Positions 1 through 8,076 are shown, counted from the first letter of the stretch. The stretch: 34,839 bases of DNA from Candidatus Hydrogenedentota bacterium (GCA_903925285.1 CAIYET010000149.1:1-34839); one strand, 5' to 3'. Made by a program: numbers and translations. Notes: generated by a model not told the origin, from the letters alone.

Positions 1-53
1 CTGTAGGCTGTAGGCTTCCTTCCTACAGCCTACAGCCTAAAGCCTAAAGCCTT
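1..53. repeat. Heptad array with 14-bp inverted arms
   Basis: The array is built of 7-bp units: two CTGTAGG units (1-14), a 7-nt spacer, two CCTACAG units (22-35), two CCTAAAG units (36-49), then CC and a T run. The arms 1-14 and 22-35 are perfect reverse complements, so it can form a 14-bp stem with a 7-nt loop. The T run after it on the + strand could let it end a transcript coming from left of the window. The CCTACAG/CCTAAAG units recur at 8043-8076 and 13301-13328. Confidence 0.85.
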
Positions 54-56
54 TTT

Positions 57-91
57 CATCCTTCATCCTTCATCCTTCATCCTTCATCCTT
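57..91. repeat. Five tandem CATCCTT heptads
   Basis: Five perfect copies of the 7-bp unit CATCCTT lie head to tail, followed by a short T run. A short copy of the same motif sits in the hairpin loop of the array at 13248-13328, so this unit is not unique to this site. No inverted partner is present here. Confidence 0.9.
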
Positions 92-104
92 TTTGTGCAT
101 ATCC

Positions 105-143
105 ATTCCTAATTCCTAATTCCTAATTACTAATTACTAATTC
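105..143. repeat. ATTCCTA/ATTACTA heptad array overlapping a gene end
   Basis: Three ATTCCTA units (105-125) are followed by two ATTACTA units (126-139). Read on the minus strand, the array supplies the last residues (Ile-Ser-Asn) and the TAG stop of the TPR gene that ends at 130, so the repeat overlaps the coding sequence. Confidence 0.85.
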
Positions 144-2118
144 GTTTCAGTTCGAGGGCCTGCTTGAAATGCTTGGCCGCTTCCATTTTTCGGTCGAGTT
201 GGTCGAGGAGTTGGCCCAAGTTCACGTGTGCGGCCACCGACCGGTTGTCCAACCTCAGGGCTTGCATGAAACACGACTCGGCTTCGGGGTACTTGCCTTG
301 TTTCTTGAGGAGCATGCCGAGGTTGTTGGGGATATTCGCGTCGCGTGGATTGTTCGCCATCGCCCGACGATACTGGGCCTCGGCTTCGTCCAGCTTTCCT
401 TCGCGCGTGAATGCGTTGCCCAAATTGTATGCGGAAGCCGCGTCCGCCGGACTGTGTTCGAGGGCGGACTCGAAACATTGAATCGCCTCGTCCATGCGGC
501 CGAGTTCGAGCAGCATCGTACCCCAGTTGTTCCACGGCATGGGATCGGACGGTTTGAGTTCCGTCGCGGCGCGATACTGGGCAATTGCCTCGTCCGTGCG
601 GCCCGCGCGCTTGAGGATATAGCCGAAGTCGTTGTGCGCCGAGGCGTTGCGCGGACGACCGGCCACGAACATGCTGTAATGCGGAATTGCCTCGACCCAC
701 TCGCCGCGTTTGGCCAACTGATAGCCAAGGTTTCGATGGGCGTTGACGTCGGCAGGGTCGATTTCCAGCGCTTGCTGGAACTGTTCGAGCGCCTCGTCGA
801 TCCGATTGGCCTCGATAAACGCGCAACCGAGATTCGTGTGCGCCACGCTGTTTTTTTCCGTCACGCACAACGTGCGCGTGAAAAGCGCAATGCTGTCGCG
901 CCAATAGGTCGTCTGTATGCCGGCGAGGACCGCCAACGCGAGCGCAATCGCACCCGTGGCACACGCGAGGACCGGTTTCGGAATGCGCGTCTCGGACAAA
1001 CCGTAGACCGCCATGATGAATATTCCGATCAGGGGCACGTACGTGAAACGGTCCGCATAGGCGAAGTATCCCCATTGTATGACTTGACTAACGGGCGCTA
1101 ATCCGACCAAAAAGAAGAGCCATCCGACAATCAGATATGGACGCGTGCGCACGAACGCCGCCGTCCCCAATGTAATGGCGATAAGGAACGCCATGGACCC
1201 CGCAACAACCGCGCCCGAATGCGGAACGCTTTCGCGTGGATAGAATGCGGCCAAGTTTGCGGGCCAGATCGTTTTCCAGAGGTAGATGACGGTCGTTTCC
1301 ACCGCCATTGCGAGCCGCCCCGTCAGGGGCGTCTGGTAGTTCAGTTCGAAGTTGCCCATTTTCAGCGAACCCCAAAGCGTAAGCCCCGTTAGGAGCGTCG
1401 CCATCGCAAACAGGGGCGCCTTTTCGAAAACGAGCCACGCGAAACGGCGAATTCCGCCACCGTCGTAGCGCTTGAGTGGCCACAGATCCCACAAGAGCAA
1501 CGTGAACGGAAACACGACGAAGGATGGTTTTGCCAGCAAGCCAAGCAGGCCGCATGCAAGGACTGCCGCGTAACGCCACGCACCCGGACGTTTCGCGTAG
1601 GCGCCGTGCGCTTCTAAGCCGAGAAACCAGAACAACGCGCTCAACAGACCTTTGCGTTCCCCCACCCACGCCACGGGTTCGACGTGCAGCGGGTGCAGCG
1701 CGAACAGCAGCGCCACCGCCGCGCCGCACCAAAACGAAGACGTCGCGCGGCGAAGGAGATGAAACAGCAGCAGCGTGTTCACGATGTGCAGGAGCAGATT
1801 TGTCGCGTGATGTCCCGCAGGCCGCAGTCCGAACAACGTACAATCGAGCATGTGCGAGAACCACGTCACTGGTTGCGGATATTGACGTCCGCTCATGGAC
1901 AGCGCCCAGAGAACGCTTTCGCGCGTGAAGCCCGCCTTGACGTGCGGGTTCCCCGTCACGTACTGGTCGTCGTCGTAATTGACGAAGGAGTGGCCAAGAA
2001 CTTGGCCGTAGACGAGCACGCAGGCCAGGGCAAGCCCGACGTTAATCAGAACGACTACGCGGCGCGACGTGAATGGCGCACGGGGCACGTTAGCTTTCGT
2101 TTTAGGTTGCGATTTCAT
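130..2118 (-). CDS. Membrane protein with GT-C-like N-terminus and C-terminal TPR repeats
   Basis: The 662-residue product has a multi-pass N-terminal half (roughly residues 20-420) and a C-terminal TPR half (about 425-655) with some seven repeats. The N-terminal half opens with a short loop containing YDDDQYV after the first membrane segment. It resembles the bacterial relatives of TMTC/protein O-mannosyltransferase GT-C enzymes, where an acidic motif after TM1 is catalytic. A role in glycosyl transfer from a lipid-linked sugar is inference. I chose the ATG at 2118, which has GAGG about 9 nt upstream; a GTG at 2133 would instead overlap the preceding antitoxin stop as GTGA. Either start implies coupling to that gene. 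The last three residues and the stop codon are encoded by a 7-bp repeat array, so the natural C-terminus may have been replaced. Confidence 0.85.
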   Translation of the reverse strand: MKSQPKTKANVPRAPFTSRRVVVLINVGLALACVLVYGQVLGHSFVNYDDDQYVTGNPHVKAGFTRESVLWALSMSGRQYPQPVTWFSHMLDCTLFGLRPAGHHATNLLLHIVNTLLLFHLLRRATSSFWCGAAVALLFALHPLHVEPVAWVGERKGLLSALFWFLGLEAHGAYAKRPGAWRYAAVLACGLLGLLAKPSFVVFPFTLLLWDLWPLKRYDGGGIRRFAWLVFEKAPLFAMATLLTGLTLWGSLKMGNFELNYQTPLTGRLAMAVETTVIYLWKTIWPANLAAFYPRESVPHSGAVVAGSMAFLIAITLGTAAFVRTRPYLIVGWLFFLVGLAPVSQVIQWGYFAYADRFTYVPLIGIFIMAVYGLSETRIPKPVLACATGAIALALAVLAGIQTTYWRDSIALFTRTLCVTEKNSVAHTNLGCAFIEANRIDEALEQFQQALEIDPADVNAHRNLGYQLAKRGEWVEAIPHYSMFVAGRPRNASAHNDFGYILKRAGRTDEAIAQYRAATELKPSDPMPWNNWGTMLLELGRMDEAIQCFESALEHSPADAASAYNLGNAFTREGKLDEAEAQYRRAMANNPRDANIPNNLGMLLKKQGKYPEAESCFMQALRLDNRSVAAHVNLGQLLDQLDRKMEAAKHFKQALELKRISN

Positions 2119-2129
2119 CGGGCATAGCC

Positions 2130-2435
2130 TCACCCCACTTTGGCCACAATCAACCCCACATCGCGTAGTCTATCTTGCTGGCGAGCCAAGGCCAATTCAT
2201 AGATCGCCTGGCCGTTCAGCCAGAATTTCGGAGTGGTTCCGAACGCGCACGCGAGCAGCCAAGCGGTCTCGGTCGTGATGGCGCGGCGCACCCGGCATAT
2301 CTCGTTTACGCGGCGGACCGAAACGCCAATATGCTTGGCCAAATCGGTCTGCGAGAGGGCCAGGGGCCTGAGAAATTCCTCCTCGAGAATCTCGCCCGGA
2401 TGTACCGGAACCGCAGGAATGTCGATGACTGCCAT
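2130..2435 (-). CDS. higA: HigA-family XRE antitoxin, no adjacent toxin
   Basis: The 101-residue protein starts MAVIDIPAVPVHPGEIL and carries the HigA hallmark HPGEIL..EFL followed by a helix-turn-helix (LSQTDLAKHIGVSVRRVNEI) and the FWLNGQ segment. HigA antitoxins bind their HigB RNase partner and repress their own promoter. The ATG at 2435 is chosen because the protein then begins like other HigA proteins, with AGGA about 9 nt upstream; a longer frame to 2519 adds 28 residues unlike the family. HigB normally lies immediately upstream, but only about 200 bp separate this start from the divergent SDR gene and no HigB frame is visible there. It is therefore an orphan regulator or a relic, and it is translationally linked to the TPR gene downstream. 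Confidence 0.85.
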   Translation of the reverse strand: MAVIDIPAVPVHPGEILEEEFLRPLALSQTDLAKHIGVSVRRVNEICRVRRAITTETAWLLACAFGTTPKFWLNGQAIYELALARQQDRLRDVGLIVAKVG

Positions 2436-2563
2436 AACCTCAAATCCTAACGCGATTGCCAACGTGAAATACGGTAACCTATACAAGAGAGTACTCCTTC
2501 GTCGATAAACGCGCAACACGGCAGCAACAGGGCTGTGGACGTGAAGATATGGGTGAAGGCCAG

Positions 2564-2593
2564 TTCAACGGCGGTGGTCCGAGATGCTATACT
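2564..2593 (+). promoter_or_regulatory. Probable extended -10 promoter of the sugar operon
   Basis: TATACT at 2588-2593 is preceded by TGC, giving an extended -10 element. A weak -35 (TTCAAC, 2564-2569) lies 18 bp upstream. Transcription would begin near 2600, leaving a short leader before the AAGGAG ribosome binding site at 2621-2626 and the ATG at 2634. Confidence 0.5.
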
Positions 2594-2633
2594 CGCGGGC
2601 GCGGGACGGGAAAACCGGGTAAGGAGTACGGTT

Positions 2634-4823
2634 ATGCGCGTGTTGGTGACAGGCGGAGCGGGATACTTGGGATCGTCATTGGTTCCTTTGCTCCTCGAGC
2701 GCGGTCATGCGGTGCGCGTGTTCGACCGTTTCTGTTTCGGCGCGGACTCGCTCGATGGCGTCAAGGAGCATCCCGCGTGCGAGATCGTGCGCGGCGATAT
2801 CCGCCGACTCCAGGAAACGCCGGACCTGCTCGTGGATGTGGATGCGATCGTTCATCTGGCGAGTCTATCGAACGATCCCTCTTGCGACCTCGATCACGAC
2901 ATGACTTTCGACGTCAACGTCGAGAGTACGCGGGAACTCGCGAAGAAGGCCGTGCAGCAGGGCGTTCGGCGTTTTGTGTTCGCGTCGTCGTGCAACGTCT
3001 ACGGCAAAGGCGTGTTCGACATTCTGGACGAGGAGAGTCCTGCGAATCCGGTTTCGGCGTTCGGCGCGAGCAAGCTCGAGGGCGAACGCATTGTGCTTGG
3101 CATGAAAAGCGGTTTCTTCGAGCCGGTCGTGGCGCGCACGGCGTCCATGTTTGGCTGCTCGCCTCGGATGCGGTTCGATGTGGCCGTCAATCACATGGTG
3201 GCGACGGCGTTGCGTACGGGCGGGATTAAGGTGCTTGGCGGCGGCGGCCAATGGCGTCCGTTCCTGCATGTGCGCGATGCGGCGCGTGCGCTGTCGATGC
3301 TCATGGAAGCGCCCGCCGCGAAGGTTTCCGGGCAAACGTTCAACAGTGGCGGCGACGATCTCAATTATCAGATCGTCGAGCTTGCGCGATACGTGGCGAA
3401 AACGCTCGGCTCGGTCATGATCGAGGTGCCCAAAGACGACGACGATCTGCGCACGTATCGCGTGCAGTTCGGCAAGATTGGCGACGCCATCGGATTCCGC
3501 CCGGAGCATACGGTTGAAGAAGGCATCGCGGAATTGCGCGACGCCATCGCGGGCACGAATCTCGATCCGTTCGCCGAGCCTCATTCGAACGTCCGCCGCA
3601 TGAAGCAATTGCTGGCGACGCCCGTCGACGAAGGCGGCGAACCCATTGCAGCGCGCTTCGTCAGCGTGCTTCGGCCCTGTCTCGGCCCTGAAGAAGAGGC
3701 GGCTGTCGTCGAAGCGTTGCATAGCGGCTGGCTGACCTCCGGCCCGCAGGTACAGACGTTCGAAAAGGCGCTTGCGGAAACGGTCTCGTCGCCGCATGTG
3801 GTTGCGGTGTCATCATGCACGGCGGCGCTGCACCTGTGCCTTGTCGCGCTCGGCGTGAAACCGGGCGACGAGGTCATCACGTCGCCATTGACATGGGCCT
3901 CGACAGGCAACACGATTCTCAACATGGGCGCGAAGGTGATATTCGCGGATATTCGGTCCGGCTCGCTGAACATCGACCCGGCAGCCATCGAACGCGCCGT
4001 TACGCCGCGCACGCGCGCGATCATGCCCGTCGACATGGCGGGGTTGCCTTGCGATCTCGGCGCGATCCATGCCGTCGCGCGCAAGCATGGCCTCGCGGTC
4101 GTCGAGGACGCGGCGCATGCGCTGGGCGCAGCGTACAAGGGCACGCCCATCGGCGCCTACAGCGACTACACGTGCTTCAGTTTCTACGCTATCAAGAACA
4201 TCACGACGATGGAAGGCGGCGCTATCGCGGTCAAAGACGCGGACGCGGCGGCGCATCTGCGCATGCTGGCCTCGAACGGTATGGCGGAGACCGCCTGGGA
4301 ACGCTACGGCCGTAGCGCGGTGGCGCATCCATCCGAAGTGGTCGAACCGGGCTACAAGTACCTGCTCGGGAACGTCGGTGCGGCAATGGGCGTCGAGCAA
4401 CTCAAGAAGTTCGCGCATTTCAAGGCCGCGCGAAAGCGCCTCGCGCACATGTATGGTACCGCGCTCGCAGGTATCGACGAAATCGTGCTGCCCGAAACGT
4501 CGGACGAGTCGGAGCATGCGTGGCACCTGTATATTATCCGGTTCCGGCTCGACCAGTTGACGAAATCGCGCGACGAAATCGCGGCGGCGTTGCGGCGCGA
4601 GAACATCGGTACGGCCATCAATTTCTATGGTCTTCATCTACATCGCTACTATCGCGAGACGCTCGGCCTGCGTCCGGAAGACCTACCCGAAGCCACGGCA
4701 GCGTCGTTCGAGGTATTGTCGTTGCCGCTGCATCCGGGAATGACCGACAAGAACGTGCATGAAGTGGCCGAGGCCCTGAAGAAAGTCCTAGCGCACGCAC
4801 GAAAATTAGGAATTAGGAGTTAG
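2634..4823 (+). CDS. SDR epimerase/dehydratase fused to DegT/DnrJ/EryC1 aminotransferase
   Basis: The 729-residue protein joins two enzymes normally encoded separately. Residues 1 to about 320 form an extended SDR nucleotide-sugar domain with the NAD motif TGGAGYLGS (6-14), S118/S119 and K147. The catalytic Tyr of YxxxK is Phe143 (FGASK). Residues from about 340 on form a PLP-dependent DegT/ArnB-type sugar aminotransferase with WLTSGP near its start, D492/H495 (EDAAH) and the Schiff-base lysine K521 (FYAIKN). A substrate handed from oxidised nucleotide sugar to 4-amino or 3-amino sugar would fit, but the substrate cannot be read from the sequence. The ATG at 2634 has AAGGAG 7 nt upstream; 33 in-frame residues further upstream lack any family resemblance. 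The C-terminal LGIRS and the TAG stop are encoded by a 7-bp repeat array. Glycosyltransferase and methyltransferase genes follow. Confidence 0.9.
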   Translation: MRVLVTGGAGYLGSSLVPLLLERGHAVRVFDRFCFGADSLDGVKEHPACEIVRGDIRRLQETPDLLVDVDAIVHLASLSNDPSCDLDHDMTFDVNVESTRELAKKAVQQGVRRFVFASSCNVYGKGVFDILDEESPANPVSAFGASKLEGERIVLGMKSGFFEPVVARTASMFGCSPRMRFDVAVNHMVATALRTGGIKVLGGGGQWRPFLHVRDAARALSMLMEAPAAKVSGQTFNSGGDDLNYQIVELARYVAKTLGSVMIEVPKDDDDLRTYRVQFGKIGDAIGFRPEHTVEEGIAELRDAIAGTNLDPFAEPHSNVRRMKQLLATPVDEGGEPIAARFVSVLRPCLGPEEEAAVVEALHSGWLTSGPQVQTFEKALAETVSSPHVVAVSSCTAALHLCLVALGVKPGDEVITSPLTWASTGNTILNMGAKVIFADIRSGSLNIDPAAIERAVTPRTRAIMPVDMAGLPCDLGAIHAVARKHGLAVVEDAAHALGAAYKGTPIGAYSDYTCFSFYAIKNITTMEGGAIAVKDADAAAHLRMLASNGMAETAWERYGRSAVAHPSEVVEPGYKYLLGNVGAAMGVEQLKKFAHFKAARKRLAHMYGTALAGIDEIVLPETSDESEHAWHLYIIRFRLDQLTKSRDEIAAALRRENIGTAINFYGLHLHRYYRETLGLRPEDLPEATAASFEVLSLPLHPGMTDKNVHEVAEALKKVLAHARKLGIRS

Positions 4824-4894
4824 AAGTTAGGAGTTAGAAGTTAGAATAGCGCTGCCGCCCAAATTCATTCTAACTCCTAACTCCTAACTCCTAG
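4805..4894. repeat. GTTAGAA/GTTAGGA heptad array with inverted halves
   Basis: Left half: two ATTAGGA units (4805-4818), then GTTAGAA, GTTAGGA, GTTAGAA, GTTAGAA (4819-4846). Right half: TTCTAAC, TCCTAAC, TCCTAAC and TCCTAG (4868-4894), the complement of the left units, separated by about 21 nt. An imperfect stem of over 20 bp is possible. The left half encodes the end of the SDR-aminotransferase protein; the right half runs up to the ribosome binding site of the next gene, so the hairpin occupies the whole intercistronic gap. Confidence 0.85.
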
Positions 4895-4904
4895 AGGAGA
4901 CGCG

Positions 4905-5669
4905 ATGCTCGCGGGAAAGAAAGTAGTCGTGGTCATGCCGGCGTACAACGCTGCGGCCACGGTCCGCCAGACGTACGACGAGGTAATGGCGCAAGGCGTC
5001 GTGGACGAAGTCGTGCTGGTCGACGACGCCAGCAAGGACGACACGGTCGCCATCGCGAAGACGTTGCCGAAAACCACCGTGCTGGCCCATCCGAAGAACC
5101 GCGGCTACGGCGGCAACCAGAAATCGTGCTACAAACTCGCGATCGAGCTTGGCGCGGACGTCATCATTATGGTCCACCCCGATTACCAATATACGCCGCT
5201 GTTGATCCCCGCGATGGCCAGCATGATTGCGAACGGACTTTATCCTTGCGTGCTCGGCTCGCGCATTCTCGGCGGGCACGCGCTGCAAGGCGGCATGCCC
5301 ATCTGGAAGTATTTCTCGAACCGTACGCTGACACTGGCGGAGAACGTGCTGCTCGGCGCCAAACTCAGCGAGTATCACACCGGCTACCGGGCCTTTTCGC
5401 GCACGCTGCTCGAGAGCCTTGACCTGAGCCACAACTCGGACGACTTCGTGTTCGACAATCAGATGATCGCACAAATCCTGTGGGCCGGCCACGCCATCGG
5501 CGAGGTGACGTGCCCGACGAAGTACTTCACGGAGGCGTCGTCCATCAACCTGCAACGCAGCATCACCTACGGCATCGGCTGCATGTCGACCGCACTTACG
5601 TTCCGTCTCGCGAAGATGGGGATCGTTCGTTCTCGGCTGTTTCCGCGATCCGGGACTCGGCCGACGTGA
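4905..5669 (+). CDS. Family 2 glycosyltransferase
   Basis: The 254-residue protein has a GT-A fold: PAYN at 12-15, VDDAS at 39-43, KNRGYGGNQ at 64-72 and the metal/nucleotide-binding acidic motif as HPDYQY at 91-96. It most resembles dolichyl/undecaprenyl-phosphate sugar transferases and cytoplasmic polysaccharide glycosyltransferases. There is no clear C-terminal membrane segment, so it is likely cytosolic or peripheral. The start is supported by AGAGGAGA 4-5 nt upstream. The stop overlaps the start of the next gene in GTGA. It follows the SDR-aminotransferase fusion, so it may transfer the amino sugar made there; donor and acceptor are unknown. Confidence 0.9.
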   Translation: MLAGKKVVVVMPAYNAAATVRQTYDEVMAQGVVDEVVLVDDASKDDTVAIAKTLPKTTVLAHPKNRGYGGNQKSCYKLAIELGADVIIMVHPDYQYTPLLIPAMASMIANGLYPCVLGSRILGGHALQGGMPIWKYFSNRTLTLAENVLLGAKLSEYHTGYRAFSRTLLESLDLSHNSDDFVFDNQMIAQILWAGHAIGEVTCPTKYFTEASSINLQRSITYGIGCMSTALTFRLAKMGIVRSRLFPRSGTRPT

Positions 5670-6466
5670 CGCAACCGGGCAATAACGAGAATCGCTTCCA
5701 GGATTTCTTCGAGGAAGCAGGATACGTCGCGCTCAAGAACCATCTCTACAATTACCGCCTGCGCAAACGCGCCGTCGAGCACGCATTTCGCGGCGAATCG
5801 CCCTCGCGGATCCTCGAAGTCGGCAGCGGCATCTCGCCCGTCATGACCAAGAGCGACCGCATCGTCTATTCCGAATTGTCGCCACTGGCGTGCCGCACGT
5901 TGAAAACGCTCACCCCGCAAGGATGCCATGTCAGCGCGGACGCCACCCGCCTGCCGTTTGCGGCGGCGGCGTTCAGCCACGCGATTGCCTCGGAAGTCAT
6001 CGAACACATCGAAGACGACCGCGGCGCGTTACGCGAACTCGAGCGCGTACTGCGGCCCGGCGGACGCCTTATTTTGACGTTCCCGCATCGCAGGGCATAT
6101 TTCGGCATCGACGATCGTTACGTCAAACATTGGCGGCGCTACGATTGGGATGACATTGCGACACTTCTCGACGAAACAGGTTTTCGTCCGCTGTACGTGC
6201 GGAAAGTCCTCGGTCCCTTCGAAAAGGCGGTCATGAGTATGGCGGTCCGCTGTTTCGAAGGGCTGACTCACCTTCAGGCTTCAGGCTTCAGACGTCAGGC
6301 TTCAGGAAGTGCGATGCAGCCTGAAGTTTGGGCGCGAACATGGCTCAGGCCCCTGTGGGCCTTCGCGAATACCATCGCGTCCATCATCGCCACATTCGAC
6401 GCCTGGATTATCCCGCGCGCCTGGGCCAGCGTACTACTCGTCGTGGCTACGAAGAAGCAGACCTAA
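5666..6466 (+). CDS. Class I SAM-dependent methyltransferase
   Basis: The 266-residue protein has the SAM-binding motif I ILEVGSG (49-55), the post-motif segment SEVIEHIEDD (109-118) and the VLRPGGRLILTFPH strand (128-141), typical of Methyltransf_11/25 enzymes. The GTG start at 5666 overlaps the preceding stop by 4 bp (GTGA), which fixes the start better than any upstream in-frame codon because homology begins at about this point. Residues 203-220 (around LQASGFRRQASG) are encoded by a 7-bp repeat array inserted within the gene, between the catalytic domain and a hydrophobic C-terminal segment (about 230-262). The role is probably methylation of a sugar or lipid-linked intermediate in the same operon (inference). 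Confidence 0.88.
   Translation: MTQPGNNENRFQDFFEEAGYVALKNHLYNYRLRKRAVEHAFRGESPSRILEVGSGISPVMTKSDRIVYSELSPLACRTLKTLTPQGCHVSADATRLPFAAAAFSHAIASEVIEHIEDDRGALRELERVLRPGGRLILTFPHRRAYFGIDDRYVKHWRRYDWDDIATLLDETGFRPLYVRKVLGPFEKAVMSMAVRCFEGLTHLQASGFRRQASGSAMQPEVWARTWLRPLWAFANTIASIIATFDAWIIPRAWASVLLVVATKKQT
6273..6326. repeat. TTCAGGC heptad array inside a coding sequence
   Basis: Units TTCAGGC, TTCAGGC, TTCAGAC, GTCAGGC and TTCAGGA occupy 6273-6307 with exact 7-bp spacing, and the inverted unit CCTGAAG lies at 6320-6326. The unit is the complement of the TGAAGCC array at 30861-30895. It lies wholly within the methyltransferase frame and keeps that frame open. Confidence 0.85.
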
Positions 6467-6484
6467 AAAAGGCAATTCCTGCCT
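6465..6484 (-). terminator. Possible small intrinsic terminator of the P-II gene
   Basis: On the minus strand a 5-bp stem (AGGCA/TGCCT, loop of 5 nt) is followed at once by six T residues, 50 bp downstream of the P-II stop. The stem is short, so it may be weak. It lies at the junction with the convergent methyltransferase gene. Confidence 0.35.
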
Positions 6485-6536
6485 GGAAATACTTTGCGCC
6501 CCTGATGTCCTTTGGGCCTCGTACCTTGCAAACACC

Positions 6537-6983
<447 letters not shown>

Positions 6984-6997
6984 TTAGGCGTGTTGCG

Positions 6998-7960
6998 TTA
7001 TGCCCAGGTAATGGCGCCGGGCTTTTCGAATACGAGGACTTGTTTGAAGAACGCGACAGCCTTCTTGAGACCTTCCATGCTGGACATGAGGCTGTCTTCG
7101 TGTTCGATGCTGATAACGCCGTCGTAACCGACCATGCGCAACGTGGACACGAAATCGTTCCACCATTCCATCGAGTGGCCGTAGCCACAGGTGCGGAAGA
7201 TCCACGAGCGGTTGATCTCGTCGCCGTAATGTTTCGTGTCGAGGACGCCATTGACGGCGGTGTTGTACGGATCGACCTTCGAGTCTTTGGCGTGGACATG
7301 GAAGATCGCTTTGCCGAGCTTGCGCGCAACGATGATCGGGTCCATGCCCTGCCAGAACAGGTGGCTGGGATCGAGGTTTGCGCCGAGGTTCGCACCGCAC
7401 TCTTTGCGGAGCTTGAGCAGCGTCTCGGTGTTGTACGCGACGAATCCGGGGTGCATCTCGAACGCGACCCGGACGCCGTGGTCGGCTGCGAACTTGGCCT
7501 GTTTGCTCCAGAACGGGATCACCTTCTTGGTCCATTGCCAGTCGAGGATTTCGAGGAAGTCGGGCGGCCATGCGCAGGTGACCCAATTCGGCTTCGTCGA
7601 GTTGTCGTCGGCGCCGGGGCAGCCCGAGAAGTCGATGACGGTCTTGATCCCGAGTTTCTCGGCGAGCTTGATCGCGTTGGTCTGCACGGCGATGTTTGCC
7701 GCCGCAAAGGCCTTGTCGGGATGCAGGCAGTTGCCGTGGCAACTCAGCGCGCTGATCTCGAGACCTTCGCCATGCAGCATGGCTTTGAACTCCTTGCATT
7801 TTGCGTCCGACGCCAGCAGTCCTTGCACATCGATGTGCGCCGAGCCAGGGTAGTTGCCCACGCCGAGTTCGACCGCTTGCAGTCCGAACGGGCGCAGGAT
7901 GTCGAGGGTTTCTTTCAGCGATTTCGCGCTGAACATCGCAGTCAGACAACCGAGTTTCAT
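6998..7960 (-). CDS. Sugar phosphate isomerase/epimerase-like TIM barrel
   Basis: The 320-residue protein is of the AP_endonuc_2/xylose isomerase-like TIM-barrel family. Candidate metal and substrate ligands fall at the expected places: E168 (FEMHPG), D197 and H200 (LDPSH), H223 (HVHAKD) and E286/E288 (SIEHED). These enzymes isomerise or epimerise sugars, inositols or ketosugars. The ATG at 7960 has AGGAGG 7-8 nt upstream. The Gfo/Idh/MocA dehydrogenase gene lies 122 bp upstream on the same strand; this pairing is common in carbohydrate or inositol oxidation pathways, suggesting successive steps on one sugar. The substrate is not determined. Confidence 0.9.
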   Translation of the reverse strand: MKLGCLTAMFSAKSLKETLDILRPFGLQAVELGVGNYPGSAHIDVQGLLASDAKCKEFKAMLHGEGLEISALSCHGNCLHPDKAFAAANIAVQTNAIKLAEKLGIKTVIDFSGCPGADDNSTKPNWVTCAWPPDFLEILDWQWTKKVIPFWSKQAKFAADHGVRVAFEMHPGFVAYNTETLLKLRKECGANLGANLDPSHLFWQGMDPIIVARKLGKAIFHVHAKDSKVDPYNTAVNGVLDTKHYGDEINRSWIFRTCGYGHSMEWWNDFVSTLRMVGYDGVISIEHEDSLMSSMEGLKKAVAFFKQVLVFEKPGAITWA

Positions 7961-7982
7961 GTCGTTTCCTCCTGTCTTCCGT

Positions 7983-8076
7983 TTTAGGCTTTAGGCTTTA
8001 GGCTTTAGGCTTTAGGCTTTAGGCTTTAGGCTGTAGGAACTGCCTACAGCCTACAGCCTAAAGCCTAAAGCCTAAG
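7983..8076. repeat. TTTAGGC heptad array forming a stem of about 33 bp
   Basis: Seven perfect TTTAGGC units (7983-8031) and one TGTAGGA are followed by a 5-nt turn and then CCTACAG x2, CCTAAAG x2 and CCTAAG (8043-8076). The right half is complementary to the inner part of the left half, giving a stem of roughly 33 bp with one mismatch and a 5-nt loop. It fills nearly all the gap between the Gfo/Idh stop and the Shine-Dalgarno of the TIM-barrel gene on the same strand, so it may act as a terminator, an RNA-stabilising hairpin or a processing site. Confidence 0.9.

Noticed and set aside
2436-2560. A HigB toxin gene upstream of higA
   Set aside because: The gap is too short for a HigB of about 90 residues before the divergent promoter, and no frame shows HigB motifs.
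7983-8076. Possible CRISPR array or telomere-like repeat
   Set aside because: Units are contiguous 7-mers without spacers and fold on themselves; there are no 25-40-bp repeats, no cas genes and no chromosome end.
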